Of a stretch of DNA of 14,351 nt, positions 5,289 to 12,450 are shown piece by piece (positions within the stretch are counted from its first letter, which is position 1; each line of letters opens with the position of its first letter). Under the pieces are notes generated by a model, which saw only the letters and a program-made list of their open reading frames with translations, had not been told where the DNA came from and did no database searches. The translations under genes and the position numbers were made by a program. Origin of the DNA: Deltaproteobacteria bacterium RIFCSPHIGHO2_02_FULL_40_11 (GTDB taxonomy: Bacteria > Bdellovibrionota > JACOXK01 > 2-02-FULL-40-11); assembly GCA_001798105.1 (NCBI GenBank), contig MGRI01000055.1:1566-15916 (forward strand). The letters are read 5' to 3'.

Positions 5289-8207
5289 ATGGAAAAAATC
5301 GAACAGAAAACATATTTGAAAAACTTTGATGGGAAAAATGACCCTGTGCTTCAAGAGCATACCGAGGCGACTTCACATCTTTCCCGCCGCAGATTCTTAC
5401 AACTGATGGGAGCCTCTGTGGCGTTGACCACTGTCAGTTGCAGACGCCCTGTTCAAAAAATTTATCCCTATGTCAAAATGCCAGAGAACTTAAAACCCGG
5501 CGTTGAACAATACTATGCCTCAACCTTTTCTTTAAATAACCATGCCTATGGCATTTTGGTAAAAACAAAAGAGGGTAGGCCCCTTAAAATCGAAGGGAAT
5601 CCAGAGCATCCTTTAAGCCTCGGCGCTTTAGAAAAATTTGCACAAGCTTCTATTTATGAATTGTATGATCCCAACCGCAAACGAAAACCAACGATTTCAA
5701 AAAATATCAGTCATTGGGATGCATGGCTTGAACAAACAAAGTCCATTTTAGAAAAAGCAAAAAAAGAAAATAAAGCTGTTCGCATTTTAACAGAATCAAC
5801 AACCAGTCCCACGCTTCGAAAACTTTTAAAACAGTTTGAAAGCACCTTCCCCAATGCAAAATGGATTCAATACGAACCTTTTTCTCAAGAAAACATCAGA
5901 GCATCGTATCAAGCTGCTTTTGGAAGAAGTGAAACCCCAAAACTTCATATCGATCAAGCGAAAATTTTAATTTCTCTGAATGCAGACTTTTTAGGGGGAA
6001 ATCCAGGCAGCCTTACCCATATTCGCAACTGGTCTAAAAATAGAAAAGTGGAGTCGGTAAAATCCTCCATGTCTCGCCTCTATGCGATTGAAACCTATTT
6101 TACAAATACGGGGGCTAAAGCAGACCACAGGCTTTCTTTACGTCCGTCTCAAATCCTTTTATTTTCGCTGCAACTTGCAAAAGCGCTTATGTATAACGCT
6201 CATATAAATGGCGATACCCAACTCAAAGCCCTTTTAAAATCTATTCCAGAGCCTCAAAATCCAAGACATCAAGAATTTATTCTAGCCATGGCCGAAGACT
6301 TAGCCAAAAACCCAAAAAAATCTTTAATTTTAGTTGGCGACCAAGAATCGAAAGAACTGCACATTGTCGGACATCTTTTAAACCACTTGGTGCAAAGCTA
6401 TGGCTCTACGATTGATACGCGTGTTTCAACTCCCAGTTTTGAGAATGGCCCAAAGAACCTTGAACCTTTACTTTTTGAACTGAAATCTCAAAAAGTAGAC
6501 ACGCTCATTACGCTTGGGGGAAATCCAATCTATACCTTGGGACAACCTTTTTCAGACTATTTCCAAAAAGTTCCCAATACCATTCGTCTCAGTTTATATA
6601 ATGACGAAACCAGTCTCGCTTCGACCTACGCTGCCCCGCTCTCACATGCCTTAGAATCTTGGGGAGATGCGGAATCTGAAGATGGGGTACAAAGTTTAAT
6701 TCAACCCACACTCCACCCTTTGCATGACACCAAAGGTGCAGGTGAAGTTTTGGTCAAATGGTTGGGACAAACGTCTTGGTTAGATGAAATCAAAAAACGA
6801 TGGAAAGAAGGCGTATATTCAAAAGCCAATACGCTTGATTCTTTCACACGCTTTTGGCAAGCCAGTCTTCATAATGGTGTCGTGCATACCTCGCTTCCCA
6901 AAGAAAAATCGTTTCAGTTTCAAACCTCTGCTTTAAAATCTGTTGAAATTCATTCTAAAACGCCAAAATTTGAACTTCAGCTCCATCCCAGTTATACAGT
7001 TTACGATGGCCGGTTTGCGAATAATGGTTGGCTTCAAGAATTGCCAGATCCTGTTACAACAATAACCTGGGACAATGCCGCCTGTATGAGTTCAAAAACC
7101 GCAAAAAAACTGGGCGTAAAACAAGGAAATCGCATTCGAATTGAAGCGAATCGACAATTTGTAACATTGCCTATTTTTATTCAACCGGGGCTTGCTGAAG
7201 ATGTCATTACACTGGAAGTGGGCTATGGGCGTACATCGGGTGGAACGATTTTAAAAAATGTTGGCCAAAATGTTTTTGCGTTTGGATCTTCTTTTTCCTA
7301 CTTCGAAGCAAATGTCACCAAAGGTAAAGGGAAACACAAGTTTGCAATCACACAAGGACATGATGACATGTTGGGGCGCCCCATTGTGTTAGAAGCCTCT
7401 CTCGAGGAATACCAAAAACACCCAGACTTTGCCAAACATGCTGTTCATCATCCCCCGCTTAAAAACCTAGACAAAGAATTTGAATACAACGGTCATCACT
7501 GGGGCATGGCGATTGATCTCAATTCCTGCGTCGGATGCAACGGCTGTGTCACAGCATGCGATATTGAAAACAATGTCCCCATTGTCGGGAAAAAAGAAGT
7601 TTTAAAAAGTAGAGAAATGCACTGGCTTCGCATTGATCGCTATTATGAAGGCGACCGGGAAAACCCAAAAACGGTTCACCAACCCATGCTTTGCCAACAG
7701 TGCGACAACGCCCCTTGCGAAAATGTATGCCCTGTAAAGGCCACCACGCATACAGAAGAAGGCTTAAATGCCATGACCTATAACCGTTGTGTGGGTACAC
7801 GATACTGTTCCAATAACTGTCCTTATAAAGTACGCCGTTTTAACTTCTTTAATTACAATTTAGATATTGAATCTCCGCAAAACTTATCCAAAAATCCAGA
7901 TGTCACGATTCGTATGCGTGGGATTATGGAAAAATGTACGTTTTGTGTCCAAAGAATTAACCATGGAAAAATAGAAGCAAAACTTCAAGGACGATCACGC
8001 ATCCGAGATGGCGAAATTGTAACAGCCTGCCAACAAAGCTGTCCCTCTGAAGCCATTGTCTTTGGCGATATGAATGATCCCAATTCCAAAGTGGCGAAGC
8101 TTATGAAATTAGACCGAGGGTATCATGTTTTGGGAGAACTCAATACCAAACCTTCGATTACTTACTTGGCTTTAATTCGAAATCCACATCCGAGGCTTGA
8201 AAAATGA
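5289..8207 (+). CDS. actB: ACIII subunit ActB, Tat-exported cofactor-less MopB-fold plus four-cluster Fe-S protein
   Basis: 972 aa from the chosen ATG. A twin-arginine signal (SRRRFLQLMG, 32-41) is followed by a Cys at 51 in the ActB-typical SCRRPVQKIYPYV context; this Cys may be lipidated. Residues about 60-730 have the molybdopterin-oxidoreductase fold, ending in the dinucleotide-binding-like domain (NNGWLQELPDP near 578-588). They lack the N-terminal CxxCxxxC cluster, matching known ActB proteins, which bind no Mo cofactor. Residues about 747-918 form a PsrB/HybA-like Fe-S domain with 15 cluster cysteines (CVGCNGCVTAC; CQQCDNAPCENVC; CVGTRYCSNNC; CTFC...CQQSC). Fifteen fits three [4Fe-4S] and one [3Fe-4S], as reported for ACIII. 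An upstream in-frame ATG at 5232 would add 19 residues and overlap actA by 50 bases. The 5289 start is preferred because it follows the actA stop closely, but neither has a good ribosome site. Confidence 0.94.
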   Translation: MEKIEQKTYLKNFDGKNDPVLQEHTEATSHLSRRRFLQLMGASVALTTVSCRRPVQKIYPYVKMPENLKPGVEQYYASTFSLNNHAYGILVKTKEGRPLKIEGNPEHPLSLGALEKFAQASIYELYDPNRKRKPTISKNISHWDAWLEQTKSILEKAKKENKAVRILTESTTSPTLRKLLKQFESTFPNAKWIQYEPFSQENIRASYQAAFGRSETPKLHIDQAKILISLNADFLGGNPGSLTHIRNWSKNRKVESVKSSMSRLYAIETYFTNTGAKADHRLSLRPSQILLFSLQLAKALMYNAHINGDTQLKALLKSIPEPQNPRHQEFILAMAEDLAKNPKKSLILVGDQESKELHIVGHLLNHLVQSYGSTIDTRVSTPSFENGPKNLEPLLFELKSQKVDTLITLGGNPIYTLGQPFSDYFQKVPNTIRLSLYNDETSLASTYAAPLSHALESWGDAESEDGVQSLIQPTLHPLHDTKGAGEVLVKWLGQTSWLDEIKKRWKEGVYSKANTLDSFTRFWQASLHNGVVHTSLPKEKSFQFQTSALKSVEIHSKTPKFELQLHPSYTVYDGRFANNGWLQELPDPVTTITWDNAACMSSKTAKKLGVKQGNRIRIEANRQFVTLPIFIQPGLAEDVITLEVGYGRTSGGTILKNVGQNVFAFGSSFSYFEANVTKGKGKHKFAITQGHDDMLGRPIVLEASLEEYQKHPDFAKHAVHHPPLKNLDKEFEYNGHHWGMAIDLNSCVGCNGCVTACDIENNVPIVGKKEVLKSREMHWLRIDRYYEGDRENPKTVHQPMLCQQCDNAPCENVCPVKATTHTEEGLNAMTYNRCVGTRYCSNNCPYKVRRFNFFNYNLDIESPQNLSKNPDVTIRMRGIMEKCTFCVQRINHGKIEAKLQGRSRIRDGEIVTACQQSCPSEAIVFGDMNDPNSKVAKLMKLDRGYHVLGELNTKPSITYLALIRNPHPRLEK

Positions 8208-9574
8208 GTACCCAAGTTTTTGAACGCGCCCAGTTGGTTTTAGGAGATCCCAAGCGATCTGAAATTACAAATCTCGTTTCAGATCCTTTAGAGCGCTTTC
8301 CGTCTCGCCTTTGGTTTTTTGCCATTAGCATTACAAGTAGCATGCTTTTATTGGGGCTGATTTGCATTGGCTACAGCCTCTATTGGGGCATTGGCGTTTG
8401 GGGCAATAATATTCCTGCTGCTTGGGGATTTCCCATTGTAAACTTTGTGTTTTGGATTGGGATTGGACATGCGGGCACTTTAATTTCTGCCATTTTATAT
8501 TTATTTCGACAAAGATGGCGAACCGCCATTAACCGCGCTGCAGAAGCCATGACCATTTTTGCTGTCATGTGCGCCGGAATTTTCCCTTTAATCCATGTCG
8601 GGAGACCTTGGCTTGCTTATTGGCTTTTCCCCATTCCCAACCAACAAGGCATTTGGGTTAATTTCAGATCTCCACTTTTATGGGACGTCTTTGCAGTTTC
8701 TACTTATTTTACAGTTTCTCTTTTATTTTGGTACATCGGACTCATTCCAGACATTGCAACCTTAAGAGATCGAACCTCAAACCCCATTAAAAAAGTAGTT
8801 TATTCTATTTTGGCACTCGGCTGGCGAAGTTCCCAACGCCATTGGAAACATTATGAAACGACCTATTTAATTTTTGCGGCTATTTCAACCCCCTTGGTTT
8901 TGTCTGTCCACTCCATTGTAAGCTTTGACTTTGCAGTTTCCATTGTCCCTGGCTGGCATACCACCATTTTCCCTCCTTATTTTGTGGCAGGCGCCATTTT
9001 TGGGGGCTTTGCCATGGTTGAAATTTTATTGGTCCTGACTCGAAAACTTTTTAAACTTGAAAATATTATTACCCTCACCCACCTAGAAAACATGAATAAA
9101 ATTTTACTCGTTGCCGGCATGATTGTAGGCTATGCCTATTTTGTAGAATTTTTTACCGCCTGGTATTCCGGAAGCACCTATGAAATTTTTGCGTTTATGA
9201 ATCGCGCGTTTGGGGCTTATGGCTGGGCTTATTGGCTCATGGTTTTTTGTAACGTCATTGCAGTTCAAGTGTTTTGGTCGCGCTCCATGCGAAGAAGTAT
9301 CCCAGTCATGATTACGGTTTCCATTTTAATTACCATTGGCATGTGGTTTGAACGGTTTGTAATTATTATAACATCGCTTACCAAAGATTTTCTGCCCAGT
9401 TCTTGGGGTATGTATTACCCAACTTTTAATGACATTGGGATTTTTATTGGAACCTTAGGATTATTTTTTACTTTGTATTTACTCTTTGTACGCGTTTTGC
9501 CGGCAGTCGCGATCAGTGAAATCAAAGGGGTCATGAAAAATGCGCATCCCAGAGGAGAAGTAGACGATGTCTAA
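8204..9574 (+). CDS. actC: ACIII subunit ActC, NrfD-type quinol-oxidising membrane protein
   Basis: 456 aa, about ten transmembrane helices, NrfD/PsrC family. The central signature of the large ACIII membrane subunit is present: GIGHAGTLISA (86-96), the R-A-A-E-A segment (111-115) and HVGRPWLAYW (131-140), followed by SPLLWD (156-161). In solved ACIII structures the conserved His and Asp of this region lie near the quinol site on the periplasmic side; residues H131 and D161 are the likely equivalents (inference). The N-terminal 35 residues are cytoplasmic-looking and soluble. The ATG overlaps the actB stop as ATGA, and a GAGG ribosome site lies at 8192-8195, so translation is probably coupled to actB. 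NrfD or PsrC of other complexes is ruled out by the gene context. Confidence 0.95.
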   Translation: MSTQVFERAQLVLGDPKRSEITNLVSDPLERFPSRLWFFAISITSSMLLLGLICIGYSLYWGIGVWGNNIPAAWGFPIVNFVFWIGIGHAGTLISAILYLFRQRWRTAINRAAEAMTIFAVMCAGIFPLIHVGRPWLAYWLFPIPNQQGIWVNFRSPLLWDVFAVSTYFTVSLLFWYIGLIPDIATLRDRTSNPIKKVVYSILALGWRSSQRHWKHYETTYLIFAAISTPLVLSVHSIVSFDFAVSIVPGWHTTIFPPYFVAGAIFGGFAMVEILLVLTRKLFKLENIITLTHLENMNKILLVAGMIVGYAYFVEFFTAWYSGSTYEIFAFMNRAFGAYGWAYWLMVFCNVIAVQVFWSRSMRRSIPVMITVSILITIGMWFERFVIIITSLTKDFLPSSWGMYYPTFNDIGIFIGTLGLFFTLYLLFVRVLPAVAISEIKGVMKNAHPRGEVDDV

Positions 9575-10103
9575 AGCATTGGCGTGTAATTTTAAAAGTA
9601 GCAACGAACTCCTGCGCGCGGTTAAAAGCGTTTCGAAGGCGGGCATTCAAAAATTTGATGTTTTTACGCCTTATCCCCTCCATGGTTTAGATGAACACAT
9701 GAAGATTCGGTCTTCACATATTCCTTGGATAGCGCTCTTTTTTGGGCTCTTGGGAGCAGGGCTTGGCTATGCGCTTCAGTGGTGGACACTGGGAATTGAT
9801 TTTCCCATTAATATCGGCGGAAAACCTTATGTCACTTGGCCTGCTTATATCCCCGTTACATTTGAAATGGGGGTTTTAATTTGTGCCTTGGCCACGTTTG
9901 TTTCGCTTTTTGTATTTTGTGGTCTCCCAAAATTTTCATCTCCTTTGGAGACAGATGAATTTGCAAAGGCTTCCACAGACGATGAATTTTTACTCTATGT
10001 CGAATCGAAAGATTCAAAGTTTAATGAATCAGAACTTCGAAAAATATTTGAAGCGTGTCATGGGCATGAAGTCCGATGGATTGGGGGAGGAACTCATGCG
10101 TAA
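9567..10103 (+). CDS. actD: ACIII subunit ActD (DUF3341 membrane protein)
   Basis: 178 aa. It has the DUF3341 layout: a soluble N-terminal ferredoxin-like alpha/beta domain (1-48) with the conserved F-D-V-F-T-P-Y-P-L-H-G-L stretch (30-41), two transmembrane helices (about 52-73 and 93-118), and a soluble C-terminal tail that ends in a short alpha/beta segment. ActD carries no redox cofactor; in ACIII structures it packs beside ActC and ActF. Its catalytic role is unresolved. The gene overlaps the end of actC by 8 bases, with a GAGGAG ribosome site just upstream (about 9552-9557), and overlaps the start of actE by 8 bases. Confidence 0.94.
   Translation: MSKALACNFKSSNELLRAVKSVSKAGIQKFDVFTPYPLHGLDEHMKIRSSHIPWIALFFGLLGAGLGYALQWWTLGIDFPINIGGKPYVTWPAYIPVTFEMGVLICALATFVSLFVFCGLPKFSSPLETDEFAKASTDDEFLLYVESKDSKFNESELRKIFEACHGHEVRWIGGGTHA
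10084..10090 (+). promoter_or_regulatory. Ribosome binding site that fixes the actE start
   Basis: The purine run GGGGAGG inside the end of actD lies 5 nt before the ATG at 10096. This frame is open much further upstream through actD (from an ATG at 9883). However, only the 10096 ATG has both this strong site and an immediate lipoprotein signal peptide, so it is the true start. Confidence 0.8.
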
Positions 10104-10611
10104 GATGTGTTTCATTCTGCTTATGCTCACAGCCTGTGATCCCACAAAGCCACCGATTGAAATCATTCCCAATATGGATCGACAAGACATGATAAAGCCA
10201 CAAGCAGAACCGCCCAGACTTCCTGTAGAAGGCACCATTTCCCGAGGCCACATGCCCTATCCTTACCCCAATGACCCGGAAGCCGCTGGCAGAAATTTAA
10301 AAAACCCACTTCCTCCATCTTCCGACATCGTTCATCGAGGACAATTTTTATTTAATGCCTATTGCCTCCCCTGTCATGGCGCAGATGGCAAAGGACAAGG
10401 CCCCGTTGCCCAAAGAGGATTTGTCCCTCCGCCCAGTCTCCATACAGACCGCGTTCAAAAATGGCCGGACGGACGTATTTTCCACATTATGACAGAAGGT
10501 CAAGGCATTATGTCTTCTTATGCAGGTCAAGTAGATCCTATCGACCGCTGGGCCATCATTCATTATATTCGAACGTTACAAAAAGTAGAGAAGCAAGGGA
10601 GTGAATCGTAA
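10096..10611 (+). CDS. actE: ACIII subunit ActE, monoheme cytochrome c lipoprotein
   Basis: 171 aa. A very short lipoprotein signal (MRKMCFILLMLTAC) has lipobox LTAC with the lipidated Cys at 14, placing the protein on the periplasmic face of a membrane. A Pro-rich linker leads to the ActE-typical RGHMPYPYPNDPEAAGRNLKNP region (50-71), where the heme domain begins. One class I heme motif CLPCH is at 90-94, and Met139 (GIMSSYAG) is the likely distal ligand, followed by the C-terminal helix DRWAIIHYIRTLQ. ActE is the peripheral heme subunit of ACIII, taking electrons from ActA/ActB. It overlaps actD by 8 bases, and its stop shares a base with the actF start (TAATG). Confidence 0.94.
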   Translation: MRKMCFILLMLTACDPTKPPIEIIPNMDRQDMIKPQAEPPRLPVEGTISRGHMPYPYPNDPEAAGRNLKNPLPPSSDIVHRGQFLFNAYCLPCHGADGKGQGPVAQRGFVPPPSLHTDRVQKWPDGRIFHIMTEGQGIMSSYAGQVDPIDRWAIIHYIRTLQKVEKQGSES

Positions 10612-11804
10612 TGGCATCACACTTAAAAGAGACAGACTTAAAAGCATCTTCTGCTGCCATACAATCGTTTCAAAAAATTATTTATCCCTTTGTGGGCGCA
10701 TCTACATTGGCGCTTATTTTTGCGGCCTTTTCTAATTTTGAACGAACTCTTTTTAATTACCATATTGGGTTTACGTTTATTGTCAGTATTGCTGTGGGAG
10801 GATTATTTTTAGCCATGCTGCAACAGGTGACCAATTCTGGGTGGTCGATTGTTATTCGCCGTGTGCCAGAAATGTTTTCTCACCTCATCCCATTTGGGTT
10901 TATTTTAGTGATCCCCATGTTTTTAGGGCTCAATACTTTATTTGAATGGTCCAGACCGGAAGCCCTTGCCCACGATCCTTTGCTCATGCATAAAAAAACA
11001 TACTTAAACGATACTTTTTTTATTTTAAGAACGCTTTTCTACTTTTCTGTTTGGACATTTCTATATAAAAAAGTGGTCAGACAATCCATCGCACAAGACC
11101 ATAAAGGAACGGCTGCACTTACCCAAAACATTGCCAAGTGGTCGGCCATTGGGATGGTTCTTTTTGGGTTTACGATTACATTTGCTGCAACGGATTGGAT
11201 TATGTCTTTAAAAGCCCAATGGTTTAGTACGATTTATGGCGTGTATTATTTTTCGGGAATTTTTGTCGCTGTTTTAGCTTTTACGATTATTGTGATTTAT
11301 GCACTTCAAAGCGTGGGATATTTACACGTCATCAATAAAGAACACTTTCACGACCTTGGAAAATTGCTGTATGCCATGAATGTGTTTTGGGCTTACATTG
11401 CCTTTTCTCAATACATGCTGATTTGGTATGGCAATATTCCTGAAGAAACCGTGTTTTTTGCAGATCGCCTCAAAAGCAATTGGCCCGACATTTCGCTTCT
11501 TTTAATCATTGGCCATTTCATCATTCCATTTTTTATGCTCATGTCGAGGCATGCCAAACGCAATACATTTATTTTACTTTTTAGCGCCATTTGGCTCTTA
11601 GGCATGCACTATGTGGATTTGTATTGGCTTATTTTACCCAATTTTACAAAAGATTTTGCCCCCCTGGGGTGGATTGAAATTACTGTTTTTGTTTGGGCCC
11701 TCTCTATTTGTTTTTTACCTGTTTTATATGGCCTGAAAAAACATGATTTAATTGCACACAAAGATCCCAGAATTCAAGAATCGCTGGAGTTTCATCAATT
11801 ATGA
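10611..11804 (+). CDS. actF: ACIII subunit ActF, second NrfD-like membrane protein
   Basis: 397 aa, about ten transmembrane helices. This is the shorter paralogue-like partner of ActC. Recognisable ActF segments include SHLIPFGFILVIP (90-102), FEWSRPEA (111-118), ATDWIMSL (193-200) followed by WFSTIYGVYYFSG (204-216), SQYMLIWYGNIPEET (266-280) and HYVDLYW (333-339). ActF forms the second half of the pseudo-symmetric membrane core with ActC; proposals that it moves protons rest on polar residues inside the helix bundle (family knowledge, not testable here). The ATG shares one base with the actE stop, and AGGGAG lies about 9 nt upstream (10596-10601). The 3' end overlaps the next gene as ATGA. 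Confidence 0.95.
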   Translation: MASHLKETDLKASSAAIQSFQKIIYPFVGASTLALIFAAFSNFERTLFNYHIGFTFIVSIAVGGLFLAMLQQVTNSGWSIVIRRVPEMFSHLIPFGFILVIPMFLGLNTLFEWSRPEALAHDPLLMHKKTYLNDTFFILRTLFYFSVWTFLYKKVVRQSIAQDHKGTAALTQNIAKWSAIGMVLFGFTITFAATDWIMSLKAQWFSTIYGVYYFSGIFVAVLAFTIIVIYALQSVGYLHVINKEHFHDLGKLLYAMNVFWAYIAFSQYMLIWYGNIPEETVFFADRLKSNWPDISLLLIIGHFIIPFFMLMSRHAKRNTFILLFSAIWLLGMHYVDLYWLILPNFTKDFAPLGWIEITVFVWALSICFLPVLYGLKKHDLIAHKDPRIQESLEFHQL

Positions 11805-12370
11805 AAACGGTATTCAATTGTTTGATTGTTTTGATTGTCCTCATCGCTTTTGTGGGTGGCGGCGCTTGGCTGACACATAAACTTACACAACGCGCCCATG
11901 TAAAAGAAACTCAAAAAGAAGAAGCGAAAAAGAACTTAAAAGTTTTTCAATCTGAATTTAAAAAAATAAACTATGAAAAATTAAAAGAAATCATTCATGC
12001 GCAACATAAAACCACTGATTTACCTCTTTCAACGGAAGACCTTCAAAAAAGAACACTTGCTTTAGCTACCCTAGAAAAGAAATATACAAAAACGCATGAA
12101 CTCTATTCTTTAAAATGCGCCCAGTGCCATGGAAAGCTCGGCCAAGGCGAGATTACGATTTCCAATATGGCAACACGCATGCAACCGAGACCCTCGCCTT
12201 ATCAAACCCCACCCCTTCGAAAAACGCAGGTGTGGCATTCCAGTTTTTCAGTTTTTGTTCAAAGTGCATCCAAAAAAAATAGCCTTCATTTGGAGCCTAC
12301 AGGCGTAGAAGCCATCGACAAGCGTACACTCCAAGACCTACACATGTATCTTAAGTCGCTCACCCAATAA
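11801..12370 (+). CDS. Membrane-anchored monoheme cytochrome c at the end of the act operon
   Basis: 189 aa. One N-terminal transmembrane anchor (about 4-24) is followed by a charged, probably coiled-coil helix (about 35-68) and a small cytochrome domain with one heme motif, CAQCH (106-110), then GKLGQGE as in class I cytochromes. The C-terminal helix (DKRTLQDLHMYLKSL) is typical. At the place where class I cytochromes supply the distal Met, aligned on ActE, there is SLHLEP with His163; the only nearby mets are 123, 127 and 182. The ligand may therefore be His (inference). The gene overlaps actF as ATGA with GGAG about 11 nt upstream, so it belongs to the operon. It occupies the actG position but does not look like the small heme-free ActG described in some species, so no symbol is given. 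It may shuttle electrons from ACIII to an oxidase. Confidence 0.85.
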   Translation: MKTVFNCLIVLIVLIAFVGGGAWLTHKLTQRAHVKETQKEEAKKNLKVFQSEFKKINYEKLKEIIHAQHKTTDLPLSTEDLQKRTLALATLEKKYTKTHELYSLKCAQCHGKLGQGEITISNMATRMQPRPSPYQTPPLRKTQVWHSSFSVFVQSASKKNSLHLEPTGVEAIDKRTLQDLHMYLKSLTQ

Positions 12371-12371
12371 T

Positions 12372-12399
12372 TTGTCAATTTACAAGATCTGGCTATAAT
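12372..12399 (+). promoter_or_regulatory. Near-consensus sigma70 promoter of the PD40 lipoprotein gene
   Basis: TTGTCA (12372-12377, 5 of 6) is separated by 16 nt from a perfect TATAAT (12394-12399). It begins directly after the stop of the last act gene. A start near 12406 would give a leader of about 45 nt before the ATG at 12451. This is the best promoter in the window, and it separates the lipoprotein gene from the act operon. No intrinsic terminator is visible between the two, so read-through remains possible. Confidence 0.65.
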
Positions 12400-12450
12400 A
12401 AAGGTATAGTTTATAGAACGTTTTTTAATGTGATTTTAATCTCTACTTTT

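Noticed and set aside
5289..8207. ActB as a catalytic molybdenum enzyme (formate dehydrogenase, nitrate or polysulfide reductase)
   Set aside because: The N-terminal Fe-S cysteine motif is missing, and the fused four-cluster Fe-S domain with flanking actA and actC-F is the ACIII arrangement, whose MopB-like domain carries no cofactor.
9883..10095. Long upstream extension of the actE reading frame inside actD
   Set aside because: It lies in a shadow frame of actD. The ATG at 10096 has a strong ribosome site and opens directly into a lipoprotein signal peptide.
12430..12450. GTG start for the PD40 lipoprotein
   Set aside because: It would place MILISTF in front of a standard MKK lipoprotein signal and has no better ribosome site than the ATG at 12451.
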